The notes beneath the pieces are model-generated. The model worked only from the letters and a program-made list of their open reading frames with translations, ran no database searches and had not been told where the DNA came from. From Porticoccaceae bacterium (GTDB lineage: Bacteria > Pseudomonadota > Gammaproteobacteria > Pseudomonadales > Porticoccaceae), in the NCBI GenBank assembly GCA_023228865.1, contig JALOAH010000010.1, forward strand, positions 1 through 64,000: DNA of 64,000 bases, in the 5' to 3' direction. A program made the position numbers and the translations under genes. Below are positions 26,411-37,034 of this stretch, one piece after another. Position 1 is the stretch's first letter; each line of letters starts with the position of its first letter.

Positions 26411-29017
26411 ATGAGAGAAAGCACAGAGGAAAAAGGGCTCCCAGAAACAAAACACACACCTATGATGCAACAATTTTTTCGCATCAAGGCTGAACACCCC
26501 AACGAACTGGTGTTCTACCGCATGGGGGATTTTTATGAATTGTTTTTTGATGACGCCCGCAAGGCGGCAAAACTGCTGGATGTGACCCTCACCTCCCGCG
26601 GCAAATCCAACGGTGAACCCATTCCCATGGCGGGTGTGCCCTATCATGCCGCGGAGGGCTATCTGGCGCGCCTGGTGCGCCAGGGCGTTTCTGTAGCCAT
26701 CTGCGAGCAGATTGGCGACCCCGCCACCAGCAAAGGACCAGTGGAGCGCAAAGTGGTGCGTGTGGTGACGCCGGGCACTGTCACCGATGAAGCTCTGCTG
26801 GAAGAGCGTCGGGATAATCTTTTAGTCTGTGTTTATCGGGGCAAAACCGGTTTTGGTGTGGCAACACTGGATATTGGCAGCGGCCGCTTTACGGTATTTG
26901 AAACCGCCACTGAGGAAAGCATGCTGGGGGAAATCCAGCGCCTCAATCCCGCCGAGCTTCTGGTCAACGACGATGGCGGTTATCCCGCTCAGATTCTTAA
27001 CCGCCCGGGGCTTGGCAAACGCCCTCCCTGGGAGTTTGATGCGGAAATCGCCACCCGCAAACTCTGTGATCAGTTCGGCACCAAAGACCTCAGTGGTTTT
27101 GGCTGCGCAGCCATGACAACCGCACTCTGTGCTGCCGGCTGCCTGCTTCAATACGCAAAGGAAACCCAGAAAACCGCCCTGCCCCATATTCAGGCACTGA
27201 TTGCCGAACACCAGGAAGACAGTGTCGCCATGGATGCGGCCACCCGCCGCAATCTGGAGATCGACCGCAATCTGGACGGCGGCGACAGCAACAATCTCGC
27301 CACCATTGTCGATCACACTCAAACCGCCATGGGCAGCCGCCTGCTGCGGCGCTGGCTTAACCGTCCGCTGTGCAGGCTCGATGAGCTCAACAACCGCCAG
27401 GAGGCGGTCGCTCTGTTCAAGGAAGATTACCGCTTCGAACGTTTTGCCGAATCTCTGCGCACCATCGGCGATATGGAACGCATACTCGGCAGGCTGGCGT
27501 TGCGTTCGGCAAGACCCAGGGATTTGACCCGCTTGCGGGACTCCCTGGCGGCGCTCCCCGAGCTGCAGGCCTTGCTGAGCGAGATTTCCACAACCTATGT
27601 GCAACGCCTCAAGGATAGCATCAGCACCTTTCCCGACCATGTCGAGCTGCTTGCCGCGGCCATTGCCGACAACCCTCCGGTCGTTATTCGCGACGGCGGT
27701 GTTATCGCCCAGGGCTACGACGAAGAGCTGGACGAACTCCGCGCCATGAGTACCAATGCCGGCGATTTTCTCATTCGCCTCGAAGAACAGGAAAAACAGC
27801 GCACCGGCCTGAGCACACTGAAAGTGGGCTACAACCGGGTTCACGGTTATTTTATCGAAATTTCCAAAGGGCAAGCTCACAACGCCCCCGCAGACTATAT
27901 TCGCCGCCAGACCCTTAAAAATGCCGAGCGTTACATAACGCCGGAACTGAAAACCTTTGAAGATAAAGCCCTGAGCGCCAAAAGCCGGGCGCTGGCGCGG
28001 GAAAAGGCACTCTACGAAGAACTGCTGGAAAAACTTAACGAAGATCTCAGCAGTTTGCAGCAGAGCGCCCAGGGCATCGCCGAACTGGATGCCCTGGTCA
28101 ACCTTGCGGAGCGCTCCCAGAGCCTCGATTGGGTGCGACCCCAGCTGTCAGCCCAGCCGGGAATCTCAATCGAGGCGGGGCGACACCCCGTGGTGGAAGC
28201 GGTACTCGACAAACCTTTTGTCGCCAACAACCTCAACCTCGGCAGCGATCGCCGCATGCTGGTGATCACCGGCCCCAACATGGGCGGTAAATCCACCTAT
28301 ATGCGCCAGGCGGCGCTGATCACCCTGCTTGCCCATATCGGCAGTGATGTGCCCGCCGCCAGCGCCACCATCGGCCTGGTGGATCGCATTTTTACCCGTA
28401 TCGGTTCCTCAGACGACCTCGCCGGTGGCCGCTCCACCTTTATGGTGGAAATGACCGAAACCGCCAATATACTCCACAATGCCACGCCGCGAAGCCTGGT
28501 CCTGATGGACGAAATTGGCCGCGGTACCAGCACTTTTGACGGCCTTTCCCTGGCCTGGGCCTGCGCGGTTCACCTCGCCCGCGAGGTGCGGGCGTTCACC
28601 CTTTTTGCCACCCATTATTTTGAACTTACAGCCCTGCCGGAACAGATTCCCCAGGTGACCAATGTCCATCTCGACGCCACCGAGTACAACGACAATATCG
28701 TTTTTCTCCACGCCGTTCAGGAGGGCCCGGCCAACCAGAGCTACGGTATTCAGGTGGCAAAACTGGCGGGGATTCCGCCCCAGGTTATTGCCCTGGCGCG
28801 AGCTGAATTGCAAAAACTGGAAAAGGGTTCGGCTACAGCCATGACGGTCAAGCACAGGGATTCTGGGACAAAGCCCCACCAAAACGAATTGTTTGTGCCG
28901 GAGGTCAGTCACCCGGCGCTGGACTTCGTCAAATCCATAGACCCTGATGATTTTTCACCGCGAGCGGCTCTTGAGGCGCTCTACCAGCTTCACAGCCTGG
29001 TAAAAAAGTGGCGATAA
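26411..29017 (+). CDS. mutS: DNA mismatch repair protein MutS
   Basis: The 868-residue protein recognises mispaired bases and starts methyl-directed repair with MutL. The mismatch-reading Phe-X-Glu is in GDFYELF (residues 41-43). Walker A is GPNMGGKST near residue 620 and Walker B is [14 protein letters not shown] near 700. Length is usual for the family, and the protein ends with the common [11 protein letters not shown]. The chosen ATG at 26411 gives a slightly longer N-terminus than the conserved start at [10 protein letters not shown]; an internal ATG at 26462 is possible. In pseudomonads fdxA and rpoS are close downstream; here they lie 10 kb away behind a foreign-looking cluster. Confidence 0.98.
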   Translation: MRESTEEKGLPETKHTPMMQQFFRIKAEHPNELVFYRMGDFYELFFDDARKAAKLLDVTLTSRGKSNGEPIPMAGVPYHAAEGYLARLVRQGVSVAICEQIGDPATSKGPVERKVVRVVTPGTVTDEALLEERRDNLLVCVYRGKTGFGVATLDIGSGRFTVFETATEESMLGEIQRLNPAELLVNDDGGYPAQILNRPGLGKRPPWEFDAEIATRKLCDQFGTKDLSGFGCAAMTTALCAAGCLLQYAKETQKTALPHIQALIAEHQEDSVAMDAATRRNLEIDRNLDGGDSNNLATIVDHTQTAMGSRLLRRWLNRPLCRLDELNNRQEAVALFKEDYRFERFAESLRTIGDMERILGRLALRSARPRDLTRLRDSLAALPELQALLSEISTTYVQRLKDSISTFPDHVELLAAAIADNPPVVIRDGGVIAQGYDEELDELRAMSTNAGDFLIRLEEQEKQRTGLSTLKVGYNRVHGYFIEISKGQAHNAPADYIRRQTLKNAERYITPELKTFEDKALSAKSRALAREKALYEELLEKLNEDLSSLQQSAQGIAELDALVNLAERSQSLDWVRPQLSAQPGISIEAGRHPVVEAVLDKPFVANNLNLGSDRRMLVITGPNMGGKSTYMRQAALITLLAHIGSDVPAASATIGLVDRIFTRIGSSDDLAGGRSTFMVEMTETANILHNATPRSLVLMDEIGRGTSTFDGLSLAWACAVHLAREVRAFTLFATHYFELTALPEQIPQVTNVHLDATEYNDNIVFLHAVQEGPANQSYGIQVAKLAGIPPQVIALARAELQKLEKGSATAMTVKHRDSGTKPHQNELFVPEVSHPALDFVKSIDPDDFSPRAALEALYQLHSLVKKWR

Positions 29018-29385
29018 CATAGTGATGGACAAGGAAGAAATTAGCGCGTAGATTATTCACAGTGCGTCTTGACGTGCCCGGCGACTTGGCAGTTAAAGTC
29101 TGGCTTTATTAGTAGAGTTAGAGCCAGAAGGGCAATGACAAAAATAAACTGGATTCCTTGCTCTTTCTTATCTGTACTGCACAAGAAAGGGCAAAAGCTA
29201 TAGAATTAAAACGTTTCCGGCAACCGTACGATCAAACTCAAAAAAATGAACAGGTTGCAGGGTTTCCGGAAGCTCTTTTTTGTGAATTTCAACAGGAGAT
29301 ATGGCGCAGCACCGCTCACAACGATAACCGGTCGAAACGTTCGTCAGCGCCGATTAAATAAAAACTTTTTATCTTTCCTTTATGG
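29018..29385. other. Gap between mutS and the AraC gene
   Basis: No gene or terminator can be supported in these 368 bp. A 67-codon open frame at 29158-29361 has neither a ribosome site nor a recognisable product. The region probably holds the promoter of the regulator and the junction where the cluster was inserted. Confidence 0.4.
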
Positions 29386-30342
29386 ATGACAATGACTCAA
29401 AATACTGCGCAACTTCCTGGTTTTGAAAAATTTCAACGCTTGATGTGCGATGTCCATTTTGACTGGGATATGATGCCCAACACGTCTTTAGGCTACGAAG
29501 GTGGAGCCCAGGGGATGCGCTATGGCGAAGTCATTTTTACCAAAGTTTGGCTTGATCCAACTTCCGGCACCAGAAACCAGAGCAAGATCAACCGTTCCCG
29601 CGAAGACTATATTGTCCTGATTCTGGTTAAAGAAGGCGGCATAAGTATGTCGCAGAAAATACGAGACATAGAGGTGGGGCGCGAAGAGTTCTTTGTTTGG
29701 GATGCAACCTTGCCCTGCAGCTTTCACTCAAAAGATAAAATGGAGTGTTTTTCCATTTTATTTCCTCGATATTTGGTTAATCAGCACTTTTCGGACACAG
29801 ATGACCTCTATGCGCGAAAAATCACGTCAACAACCTTAGCGGGCTCTATCCTGACATCCCACGTACTCTCGCTCCATAACAATATTGAGCGAGCCATGCC
29901 CCACGAGTATTCAGGACTTATCCATTCCACACTGGAAATATTGAGGGCTGGCGTCGTTCCCGAAACCCATTTTTCCCGAACCCGCCACCAGGCAATTCTT
30001 TTGCAACGGATAGAAAATTATCTCAATGAACACTATACGAATCCTGAATGTTCGCCAGAAAGAATTGCCGATGAGCTCGGCATGAGCAGCAGGTACGTGC
30101 GTAAAATTTTGTCTGATGCTGGCATAACCTTCTCAAATCTGCTGCGACAAAAACGTTTATATTTCGCTGCACGGGCATTGAAGGCGCCCGACTTCACAAA
30201 AGATTCGGTGACTACTATTGCATTCAATGCCGGCTTTTCGGACACGGCTCATTTTAGCCGGGTATTCAAATCTGCATTTGGTTGTTCACCCATAAAATAC
30301 CGCATGGGTGTAATGCCTGCGGATTCCTTAGGGAAACTCTGA
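29386..30342 (+). CDS. AraC-family transcriptional regulator
   Basis: The 318-residue protein has an N-terminal sensing domain of the AraC_binding_2 type (about residues 30-200) and a C-terminal double helix-turn-helix (SPERIADELGMSSRYVRKIL, then TIAFNAGFSDTAHFSRVFK with CSPIKYR). It is the first gene of the co-directional cluster that follows and probably controls it in response to the substrate; this is inference. The last four codons, GKL and stop, lie within the MITE-like repeat that begins at 30331, so the insertion has replaced or trimmed the natural C-terminus. The ATG at 29386 has no clear ribosome site. Confidence 0.9.
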   Translation: MTMTQNTAQLPGFEKFQRLMCDVHFDWDMMPNTSLGYEGGAQGMRYGEVIFTKVWLDPTSGTRNQSKINRSREDYIVLILVKEGGISMSQKIRDIEVGREEFFVWDATLPCSFHSKDKMECFSILFPRYLVNQHFSDTDDLYARKITSTTLAGSILTSHVLSLHNNIERAMPHEYSGLIHSTLEILRAGVVPETHFSRTRHQAILLQRIENYLNEHYTNPECSPERIADELGMSSRYVRKILSDAGITFSNLLRQKRLYFAARALKAPDFTKDSVTTIAFNAGFSDTAHFSRVFKSAFGCSPIKYRMGVMPADSLGKL

Positions 30343-30441
30343 TTAATGTCATTCCCGCGCAGGCGGGAATCTATAATCGCTTGATTTTTCTGGACTCTCA
30401 TCGGCGCGGGAGTGACGGAAACAGAATTAATCAGAGCTTCC
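30331..30441. mobile_element. MITE-like repeat, copy 1 (111 bp)
   Basis: The element starts GGGAAACTCTGATTAAT and ends with ATTAATCAGAGCTTCC, an almost perfect 16-17 bp terminal inverted repeat, and has TA on both sides. Inside is the palindrome TCCCGCGCAGGCGGGA. Reverse-complemented copy 2 (32983-33082) matches it in several internal blocks, including CTATAATCGCT and AAACAGA. It encodes nothing, and its left end supplies the stop codon of the AraC gene. The rest of this intergenic space, up to 30652, is a leader without a supported gene. Confidence 0.8.
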
Positions 30442-30652
30442 TAGGTTCGTAATGGCCAGAAGATTCTCCCCCTCCAAACACTCGTCATGCTGTTCCACGT
30501 CAGTCAATCTTTAGTACCTTTCCAGTCAAGAATACCTGTAACGCATTTGTTAAATTGATACCTACCGAGTAAAGCGAGTGTCTTTCTCGGTGGTGGCTGC
30601 CGTGTCCGATGGGCAGGCACTGGTTCTATTAAACATTTCCCAAGGGTAGCAT

Positions 30653-32938
30653 ATGAAAAATAAGATAGCGCCAACTCGCTGGAGCGAAAGAAAAGATAAA
30701 ATCAATTTTTTTGCCAGTTCATCCGTAATGCTGTTTACCGCCGTTTTGACACCCAGCATTTCCGTGGCTGAGGACGGCATTAAAACATTGGAAGAAATTG
30801 TTGTTACTGCTCGCCGTAAAGAAGAACTGCTACAGGATGTGCCAGTGGCTGTAACTGCCTTTGGTGCTAAGCAAATCGAAGAACAGAGAATTCAGAGCGA
30901 ATCGGATCTTCAGCTGGCCACTCCCGGCTTAACTGTTCGCCAAACCGGATCAAGCAACCAGATCAGTTTCTCGATACGAGGACAATCCATTGACGCCTTC
31001 TCTGCATCGCCGCCTGCAGTTGCCAACTATCTAAACGAAGTCTTGGTAAGCGGATTTGGTATTTCGTCATTCGTCGATATGGAGTCAATTCAGGTATTGA
31101 AAGGGCCACAGGGTACGCTATTTGGCCGCAATTCAACTGGTGGGGCTGTCTTATATCAAACGCGTAAGCCGACGGATGAGTTTGAAGGTTATATTAACCT
31201 TGGTGTTGGCAACTTTGACAACCGAGAGGTCAAGGCTGCGGTCAACATCCCCATAAGCGATAATTTTTCTGCCCGTCTAGCAACTTCCCAACGCAAACGT
31301 GACGGTATTCAACATAATGTGTTCCTTGATCAAGACACAAATCAGATCGATTATCAGTTGTATCGCAGCACCTTTCTTTACAGCGGCGATAAAGTTGAGA
31401 ACGAGACCATGGTGCAGTATGTTAAGGACGATACCATTGCAAGTGGCTTGAAGCTGCACAGCGTAACCGATGACGGTTTATTTGCATTGCTATATTCCTC
31501 CGCTGTAGCCAGTGAAGAGATAGCAAAAAATAAGTCTGCCGGCTTCTATGATGTTTTCAATGAGCAGGATAACCGCCATAAGATGGAGCAGAAATTCCTA
31601 TCCAACAAAACAACTATCGAGATTAGTGACACACTGACATTTAAAAATATTTTCGGCTACAACGATGTTAAATCCAATGACTCAATTGATATAGACGGCA
31701 CCAGCTTTCCTGTTATCGCAATTAGCAGTGCAGATTTTGGTGTTGGTGCAGAGGGTTATACTTTTGTTACCGAACAATGGTCTAATGAAACCCAGCTGCT
31801 CGGCGAAACCATGGGTGGAAAGCTGAACTACATCGCCGGTTTCTATTATTCAGAAGACACCAAAGAGACCAACAATCCCATCTGCTTTCCCTGTGATTTG
31901 GCACCAGCTGTGCCGCCAACAATATTCCGTTATCACTTCGAAGTGGAAGACATCTCCACTGCAGTTTTTGTTCAAGGCACCTACCAGTTAACTGACAATC
32001 TCTCTGCAACCGCAGGCTATCGCCATACCTGGGAGGAAGTTGAAATCAAGTATTTCTCTGATGATATCAACAACACGCTGTTTCCTTCGGGTTTTGGTGC
32101 GGTTGGTGATTCTGCGGATATCAACAAGCCCAGCTGGACAATCAGCCTTGAGTATAAACCCACCGCTGACTGGTTGGTATACCTGGCAAACCGGGGAAGC
32201 TTTCGTTCATCAGGGTATAATGGCACAGGTTCTGAACCTAACCCCAATCTTGCGGGCGGAGTTCTTGCCAACGACTATGAAGAAGAAACTACCTACGATA
32301 TTGAATTGGGTGTGAAGTTTGCTGGCGAAGTTGCCGGCATTCCGTCCAGATTTAATCTGGCTGTTTATGAGCAGGCGCTGGATCATGCGCAGCGTACAAC
32401 GTATCCATCCGTTGCTTCTGTCACAGGCAATGTTAACGAGGCCGAGATTTCGGGCTTTGAGTTCGACGGCATTTTTGATCTCACCGATTGGCTGCAGATA
32501 GGCGGCGCGTTTGCTTATACGGATGCTGAATTTACCGACCCAAGCGCAGACGTTGCCGGGATTTCTTTTACCTTCGGCCCCTATGCCGACTCCCCTGAAT
32601 GGGTAAGAAGTTTCTTTTTCAAGGCAGCCAAAGATATGCGCGATGGTGGCTTGATTTATTTGCGTGGCGATTACTACGGGCAATCTTCTTTTTACTATTC
32701 GAATCTTGGCAATACCCTGTCACCTGATTCCAGAATTGACGGTTATGAGCTCTATAACATCAGAGTTGGTTGGGACAACGTCATGGGATCGAGCTTCTCT
32801 CTCGCAAGCCATATTAAAAATCTGACTGACGAAGAGTATCAGGTAGGCGGAATTGACTTCTATCCCGTTATCGGCACAACCCAGCGGCTGCCAGGAGAGC
32901 CAAGAACTTACGGCGCTGAATTAACCTATGAGTTCTAA
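30653..32938 (+). CDS. TonB-dependent outer-membrane receptor
   Basis: The 761-residue protein has a long signal peptide (hydrophobic part SSSVMLFTAVLTPSISVA), a TonB-box-like stretch LEEIVVTARRKEE, a plug domain (DVPVAVTAFGAKQIEEQ to VLKGPQGTLFGRNSTGGAV) and a beta barrel ending in YGAELTYEF with a terminal Phe. Such receptors import scarce ligands using energy from TonB-ExbBD. The sequence type (EIVVTARRKEE, QGTLFGRNSTGGAV) is common among receptors of marine bacteria linked to uptake of hydrophobic carbon compounds rather than siderophores; that is a hint, not proof. The ATG at 30653 has AAGGGT nine bases before. MITE-like repeats in opposite orientation flank the gene. Confidence 0.95.
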   Translation: MKNKIAPTRWSERKDKINFFASSSVMLFTAVLTPSISVAEDGIKTLEEIVVTARRKEELLQDVPVAVTAFGAKQIEEQRIQSESDLQLATPGLTVRQTGSSNQISFSIRGQSIDAFSASPPAVANYLNEVLVSGFGISSFVDMESIQVLKGPQGTLFGRNSTGGAVLYQTRKPTDEFEGYINLGVGNFDNREVKAAVNIPISDNFSARLATSQRKRDGIQHNVFLDQDTNQIDYQLYRSTFLYSGDKVENETMVQYVKDDTIASGLKLHSVTDDGLFALLYSSAVASEEIAKNKSAGFYDVFNEQDNRHKMEQKFLSNKTTIEISDTLTFKNIFGYNDVKSNDSIDIDGTSFPVIAISSADFGVGAEGYTFVTEQWSNETQLLGETMGGKLNYIAGFYYSEDTKETNNPICFPCDLAPAVPPTIFRYHFEVEDISTAVFVQGTYQLTDNLSATAGYRHTWEEVEIKYFSDDINNTLFPSGFGAVGDSADINKPSWTISLEYKPTADWLVYLANRGSFRSSGYNGTGSEPNPNLAGGVLANDYEEETTYDIELGVKFAGEVAGIPSRFNLAVYEQALDHAQRTTYPSVASVTGNVNEAEISGFEFDGIFDLTDWLQIGGAFAYTDAEFTDPSADVAGISFTFGPYADSPEWVRSFFFKAAKDMRDGGLIYLRGDYYGQSSFYYSNLGNTLSPDSRIDGYELYNIRVGWDNVMGSSFSLASHIKNLTDEEYQVGGIDFYPVIGTTQRLPGEPRTYGAELTYEF

Positions 32939-32982
32939 TCAAGGCATGAATAGTTAAAAAATTCAGTGAATAAATTCAGCCA

Positions 32983-33082
32983 GGGAAACTCTGATTAATT
33001 CTGTTTTCGCCACCCCCGCGCAGGCGGGAGTCAAGAAAATCCAGCGATTATAGTTTGGCAATGACATTAATCAGAGCTTCCC
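32983..33082. mobile_element. MITE-like repeat, copy 2 (100 bp), inverted relative to copy 1
   Basis: It has the same termini as copy 1 (GGGAAACTCTGATTAAT ... ATTAATCAGAGCTTCCC), while the internal sequence matches the reverse complement of copy 1. Its CCCGCGCAGGCGGG core can form a hairpin and may end transcription of the receptor gene. A 2-bp CA repeat flanks it. Confidence 0.8.
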
Positions 33083-33135
33083 CAGTCGATGCAATAATTC
33101 TAAGCATTTGCTTGGTGTGAAGTGGAAAACAGGCT

Positions 33136-35277
33136 ATGACCAATCGAACCGTGAAAACATTTTGCCGCAATTGCAGTCACTTATGTGGTTTAGAGCTTTC
33201 TATTCAAGGTAATGAAATGGTGGCTGTTAAAGGTGATACTGAAAACCGGAGCAGTAACGGTTATCACTGTATCAAGGCAATTTCCAGCCTTGATCTGGGG
33301 AATGGAAAAACCGGGCGCTTGACCAGTTGTCAGAAAAAGCAACAGGATGGTAGCTTTTCTCCCATTGGTGCTGAGCAGGCTCAAGATGAAATAGCAAACA
33401 AGTTATCAACTTTGATAAAACAGCATGGCTCTCGTTCCGTTGGCGTATTTTATGGGACCGCCGCTTACTATGAAGGGCTAAATTTCCCGATAATGAAATC
33501 GTTTCTCGGTGAGCTGCAATCTCCCAACCTGTTTTCAACCTGCACCATTGATATGTCCGCAGTTTGGGTATCGCCTATGCGAATGGGCATGATGGCATCC
33601 GGGTTACCGAAAATGGATCAGCTGGAAACTTTGCTGATAGCAGGAAAAAACCCGGTAGTGTCACACCTGTTGTTCGGTGTGTATCGTCCCGGCACCACGC
33701 TTGCACAGTTCAAGAAAGAGGGCCGCAATTTGATTATTGTAGACCCGAGGAATACTGAAACCGCTCGGCGTGCCACTCAGCATTTGGCGGTCAAGCCCGG
33801 TGAAGATGTACCCTTGTTCGCCGCAATGATTCGTACAGTCATTGACAATCAGTGGCATGACAAGGAATTTTGCGAACGATTCTGCATCAACCTGGAACAG
33901 CTGCGCGCATCGGTGGACTCATATACCCCTGAGGCTGTGGAGCAACGAACTGGGCTAAACTGGTCAGATATAGAACAAGCAGCAAAAACCTTTGCTTCCA
34001 CCAGGTCGTTTGCTGTTGCCGGAACAGGGGTAACCATGGCACCCCACAGCAACCTCATCGTACACCTTGTCGACAGTCTTAATGTCATTTGTGGCAACTA
34101 TCCACGCGCCGGCGATCCAGTACAATCCTATAGTGTCTTAATTCCAAGACCTTATACTGAAGCCGTTATCCCACCCAATCGCACCTGGGAAAAAGAGCCA
34201 AAAATCCTCAGTTCCGACACTGGCGCTTTCTATGGGGAATTTCCCACGGGCGCTTTACCAGACGAAATACTCTGCGAGGACAAAGAGCGCATCAGAGCCC
34301 TGATTGTATACGGCGGCAATCCCGTCAAGGCGTTGGGGCAACCTGAAAAAACCCTGAAGGCCTTTAAAAATCTCGAGCTGCTTGCTGTTATCGATCCAAT
34401 GATGAACGAGACAGCAAAACTGGCAGATTACGTCATAGCACCGCAACTCCAGTACGAGCGCCATGATATTACCGCAGTAATCGATGGTGTCGCCGCATTT
34501 GCTTCTTCCTTTGCACAATATACGCCACCTGTCATTACACCTCCTGCGGGAGTTATCGGATCAGGAGAATTCTTTTGGGGGCTTGCCAAAAGGATGGGGC
34601 TAAAACTCGAATATAAAAAGCTTGTTTTTGGCATGTCTTACGGAGATACACCTCCGGGTCAGCCTATGGATATGGAAAAAATGGCCGACGGCGAACAACT
34701 GGCGCGCTGGTGGTGCGAAGGCAGCTATACCGATTTCGAAACATTAAAAGCCCACACAAGCGGCTTCTCTCCCAGCACAACCATAAAAGTGGCAGCGGCT
34801 GAAGACGATGGAGCCAGACTGGATCTTTGTCCCGCAGACGTAGCCCTGGAATTAGCGGAAACATTCCATGAAAAACGGAGTATAGCGTTCCCATATCGGC
34901 TAACTAACAGGCGCCTGCTCGAATGCCTCAATAGCATGTATCACCATGTCGAAGCCACTACGAAGCGCTATGAGACAAATTATGCCTACATGCACCCTGA
35001 GGACATGGCGAAACATGGGTTGCAGGATGGCAATCTGATCACCATCGAGTCTATGAAAGGTGGTGAAATTGTTGGCGCCGTTAAGGCGGACATCAGTCTA
35101 CAGTCGGGGATGATATCCATGTCTCACCTGTGGGGAGAGCCGGACGCTCCCAAAAGTGGCAATGGTTCGTTCACCGGAGCACTGGTTTCACTTGAACTCG
35201 AAGATGTGGAGCCGATTAACAGAATGCCCCGACAAACAGCCATTGATGTACGCATTCGCCGCGTTAGCAACGCATAA
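33136..35277 (+). CDS. Molybdopterin-dependent oxidoreductase (4Fe-4S, DMSO reductase family)
   Basis: The 713-residue protein has an N-terminal iron-sulfur binding set at Cys10, Cys13, Cys17 and Cys45 (CRNCSHLC ... GYHC), a molybdopterin domain (LLIAGKNPVVSH, IIVDPRNTETARRA, VAGTGVTMAPHSN, YGGNPVKALGQ) and a C-terminal cofactor-binding domain (RLTNRRLLECLNSMYH ... YMHPEDMAKHGLQDG). The family transfers oxygen atoms or hydroxylates substrates. No twin-Arg signal is present, so it is probably cytoplasmic. No partner electron-transfer subunit is adjacent; the nearest candidate is fdxA, 4 kb away, which may be chance. Its place after the receptor suggests it oxidises the imported compound. The exact reaction cannot be assigned. 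Confidence 0.9.
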   Translation: MTNRTVKTFCRNCSHLCGLELSIQGNEMVAVKGDTENRSSNGYHCIKAISSLDLGNGKTGRLTSCQKKQQDGSFSPIGAEQAQDEIANKLSTLIKQHGSRSVGVFYGTAAYYEGLNFPIMKSFLGELQSPNLFSTCTIDMSAVWVSPMRMGMMASGLPKMDQLETLLIAGKNPVVSHLLFGVYRPGTTLAQFKKEGRNLIIVDPRNTETARRATQHLAVKPGEDVPLFAAMIRTVIDNQWHDKEFCERFCINLEQLRASVDSYTPEAVEQRTGLNWSDIEQAAKTFASTRSFAVAGTGVTMAPHSNLIVHLVDSLNVICGNYPRAGDPVQSYSVLIPRPYTEAVIPPNRTWEKEPKILSSDTGAFYGEFPTGALPDEILCEDKERIRALIVYGGNPVKALGQPEKTLKAFKNLELLAVIDPMMNETAKLADYVIAPQLQYERHDITAVIDGVAAFASSFAQYTPPVITPPAGVIGSGEFFWGLAKRMGLKLEYKKLVFGMSYGDTPPGQPMDMEKMADGEQLARWWCEGSYTDFETLKAHTSGFSPSTTIKVAAAEDDGARLDLCPADVALELAETFHEKRSIAFPYRLTNRRLLECLNSMYHHVEATTKRYETNYAYMHPEDMAKHGLQDGNLITIESMKGGEIVGAVKADISLQSGMISMSHLWGEPDAPKSGNGSFTGALVSLELEDVEPINRMPRQTAIDVRIRRVSNA

Positions 35278-35375
35278 AGCAAATAAAAAAGTTCAATTGC
35301 TCGGCAAGCCTAACCATTAGACAAGCTGGTTAACAACAACGTTTATTGATGAGAAGTTTACTGATGGGAAGTGTA

Positions 35376-36539
35376 ATGGCAGATAGTGTCATTCTGAATA
35401 ATGTTGATCTTGAGCCGGAAATCGCCACCCTGCTTGCAGGTTCGTTGAGGCTTCGGCATAAGCCCTCTTACAAAATAAAAACATTACAGGAAGTAGAAAC
35501 CTTGCTCCTGGCATTCATGGAAAATGAGGCGTTGTTAAAAAGCCCGTCAGTCAAAAACCTAAAACGTTTAGGTGGCGGAGCATCGAAGGAGCAGTTTGTT
35601 TTTGATCTGTGCGCAACTAACTTTTCACCCCAGCGCTGTGTATTGCGAATGGATCCTCTCGAAGGCGCCATTGTGACATCCCGTAAACGAGAAGTTGCTG
35701 CCCTGGAGATAATGACAAGTGTTGTTCCGGTGCCGAAACCCCTTTGGTCTGATTTTGTCGGCGACAAACTGGGGCAGCCCGCCATGATTACCAATTTTGT
35801 CCCCGGCGTTACCAAACCAACCAACTCCGATAGCAATGTTTCCGGCTTCGGCACTGCGTTTGACAAAACAACTCGCGAACACTTGAGCGAAACATTTATG
35901 CGGTATTTGGTCGCCATACATTCGGTGGACTGGCGAACTATCAACCACGACTGTTTCCAGGCGCCAGTTGCCGACCCGCAGCAGGCTGCGCGCTGGCAAG
36001 TCAACTGGTGGACTACAGTTTGGCATAACGACAAATCACAAGGTTTGCCATTAATGGCTTTGGCCGAACAGTGGATGCGGGATAACCTCCCTGACACTTC
36101 AGGGGAAAACCTGGTTTTTGTACATTCTGATTACAGGACGGGCAACTATCTCTACGACGAACAGTCTCTGGAGATTACTTCGATCCTTGACTGGGAACTG
36201 GTTCACATTGGCGACTTCCATGAAGACCTGGCCTGGGCTGCCATCGAAACCTGGAGCACCGTTGAAAACGGTATGTTGATGGTTTCCGGTTTAATCCCTA
36301 TTGATGAATTTTGTCAGTTATACACGGAAACAACGGGGCGCAAGATCAATAGGAAAACTCTGCATTTTTATCAGGTGCTTGGCTTGTACAAAAGCGTTGC
36401 GGTGTGCCTGGCGACATCGATTAATGCTGCTAGACGTTCACACAACCATCAGGATATTTTGTTGAGCTGGCTGGCGACAGCGGGCTACAAATTTTTATCC
36501 GATATGCGTATTTTATTAGAGCAGGAGCGTAACAAATGA
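35376..36539 (+). CDS. APH-like phosphotransferase family protein
   Basis: The protein of about 387 residues has the aminoglycoside phosphotransferase/choline kinase-like fold: a glycine-containing ATP loop (LKRLGGGASKEQFVF), a catalytic loop HSDYRTGNYLYD and a metal-binding ILDWELVHIGD. Family members in catabolic clusters are often annotated with acyl-CoA dehydrogenases; antibiotic resistance is unlikely. It could phosphorylate a hydroxylated intermediate. Starts are possible at TTG 35346, ATG 35364 (GAGAAG seven bases upstream) and ATG 35376, which gives the most natural N-terminus MADSVILNN. The last codons overlap the next gene by four bases. Confidence 0.85.
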   Translation: MADSVILNNVDLEPEIATLLAGSLRLRHKPSYKIKTLQEVETLLLAFMENEALLKSPSVKNLKRLGGGASKEQFVFDLCATNFSPQRCVLRMDPLEGAIVTSRKREVAALEIMTSVVPVPKPLWSDFVGDKLGQPAMITNFVPGVTKPTNSDSNVSGFGTAFDKTTREHLSETFMRYLVAIHSVDWRTINHDCFQAPVADPQQAARWQVNWWTTVWHNDKSQGLPLMALAEQWMRDNLPDTSGENLVFVHSDYRTGNYLYDEQSLEITSILDWELVHIGDFHEDLAWAAIETWSTVENGMLMVSGLIPIDEFCQLYTETTGRKINRKTLHFYQVLGLYKSVAVCLATSINAARRSHNHQDILLSWLATAGYKFLSDMRILLEQERNK

Positions 36540-36967
36540 TACCAAGTGCCGAGTTACGCCTGAACACCATGGTTCGCGCCATGACAGAAAGCATTTTGCC
36601 TGCCATAGATCCCGAAAACTCCTTAGTTCAGGAGCAAGCGAGACTGATGATTGGCCATCTTCAAGCGTTACTGCAGCAGCATGGCCGTGAAGCTGAAATA
36701 AATCAGCAGGAATATCAAGACCTCACACAACTGGCGATTTTTTTGACAAGCGTCGCTGACGGTGGTGAATACACCAAGACTACGCGAAATGAGCTCATGC
36801 AGGCTCTAGATAGCCAGAGCGCTTCCCTTTCGCTAGTGATAGAAAAATTAATCACTGCACCTGATGCAACTACAGAATTTAAGAAATCAGCATGGCAACC
36901 CATTATGGATTACTCCGAGAAGTCCAATGCGCGAGGCCGCGACTGGTTTAAAGTCATGGGTTTTTAA
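36536..36967 (+). CDS. Unknown small helical protein
   Basis: The 143-residue protein is predicted helical throughout, with no signal peptide or membrane segment. I do not recognise the family. The start ATG overlaps the phosphotransferase stop (ATGA) and has GGAG eight bases upstream inside that gene, so the two are translationally coupled and probably act together, for example as a partner or accessory subunit. It ends 67 bp before the first CrtC-like gene. Confidence 0.75.
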   Translation: MIPSAELRLNTMVRAMTESILPAIDPENSLVQEQARLMIGHLQALLQQHGREAEINQQEYQDLTQLAIFLTSVADGGEYTKTTRNELMQALDSQSASLSLVIEKLITAPDATTEFKKSAWQPIMDYSEKSNARGRDWFKVMGF

Positions 36968-37034
36968 TGTGTTCAAGAATTTTTCGACTAATGCCACGAC
37001 GTGGCCAACTTAATTAATCCAGGAGATTAATTCT

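Noticed and set aside
26822..27880. 352-codon minus frame inside mutS
   Set aside because: It is antisense to well-conserved mutS sequence and is a codon-bias shadow.
29158..29361. 67-codon frame after mutS
   Set aside because: No ribosome site and no family resemblance.
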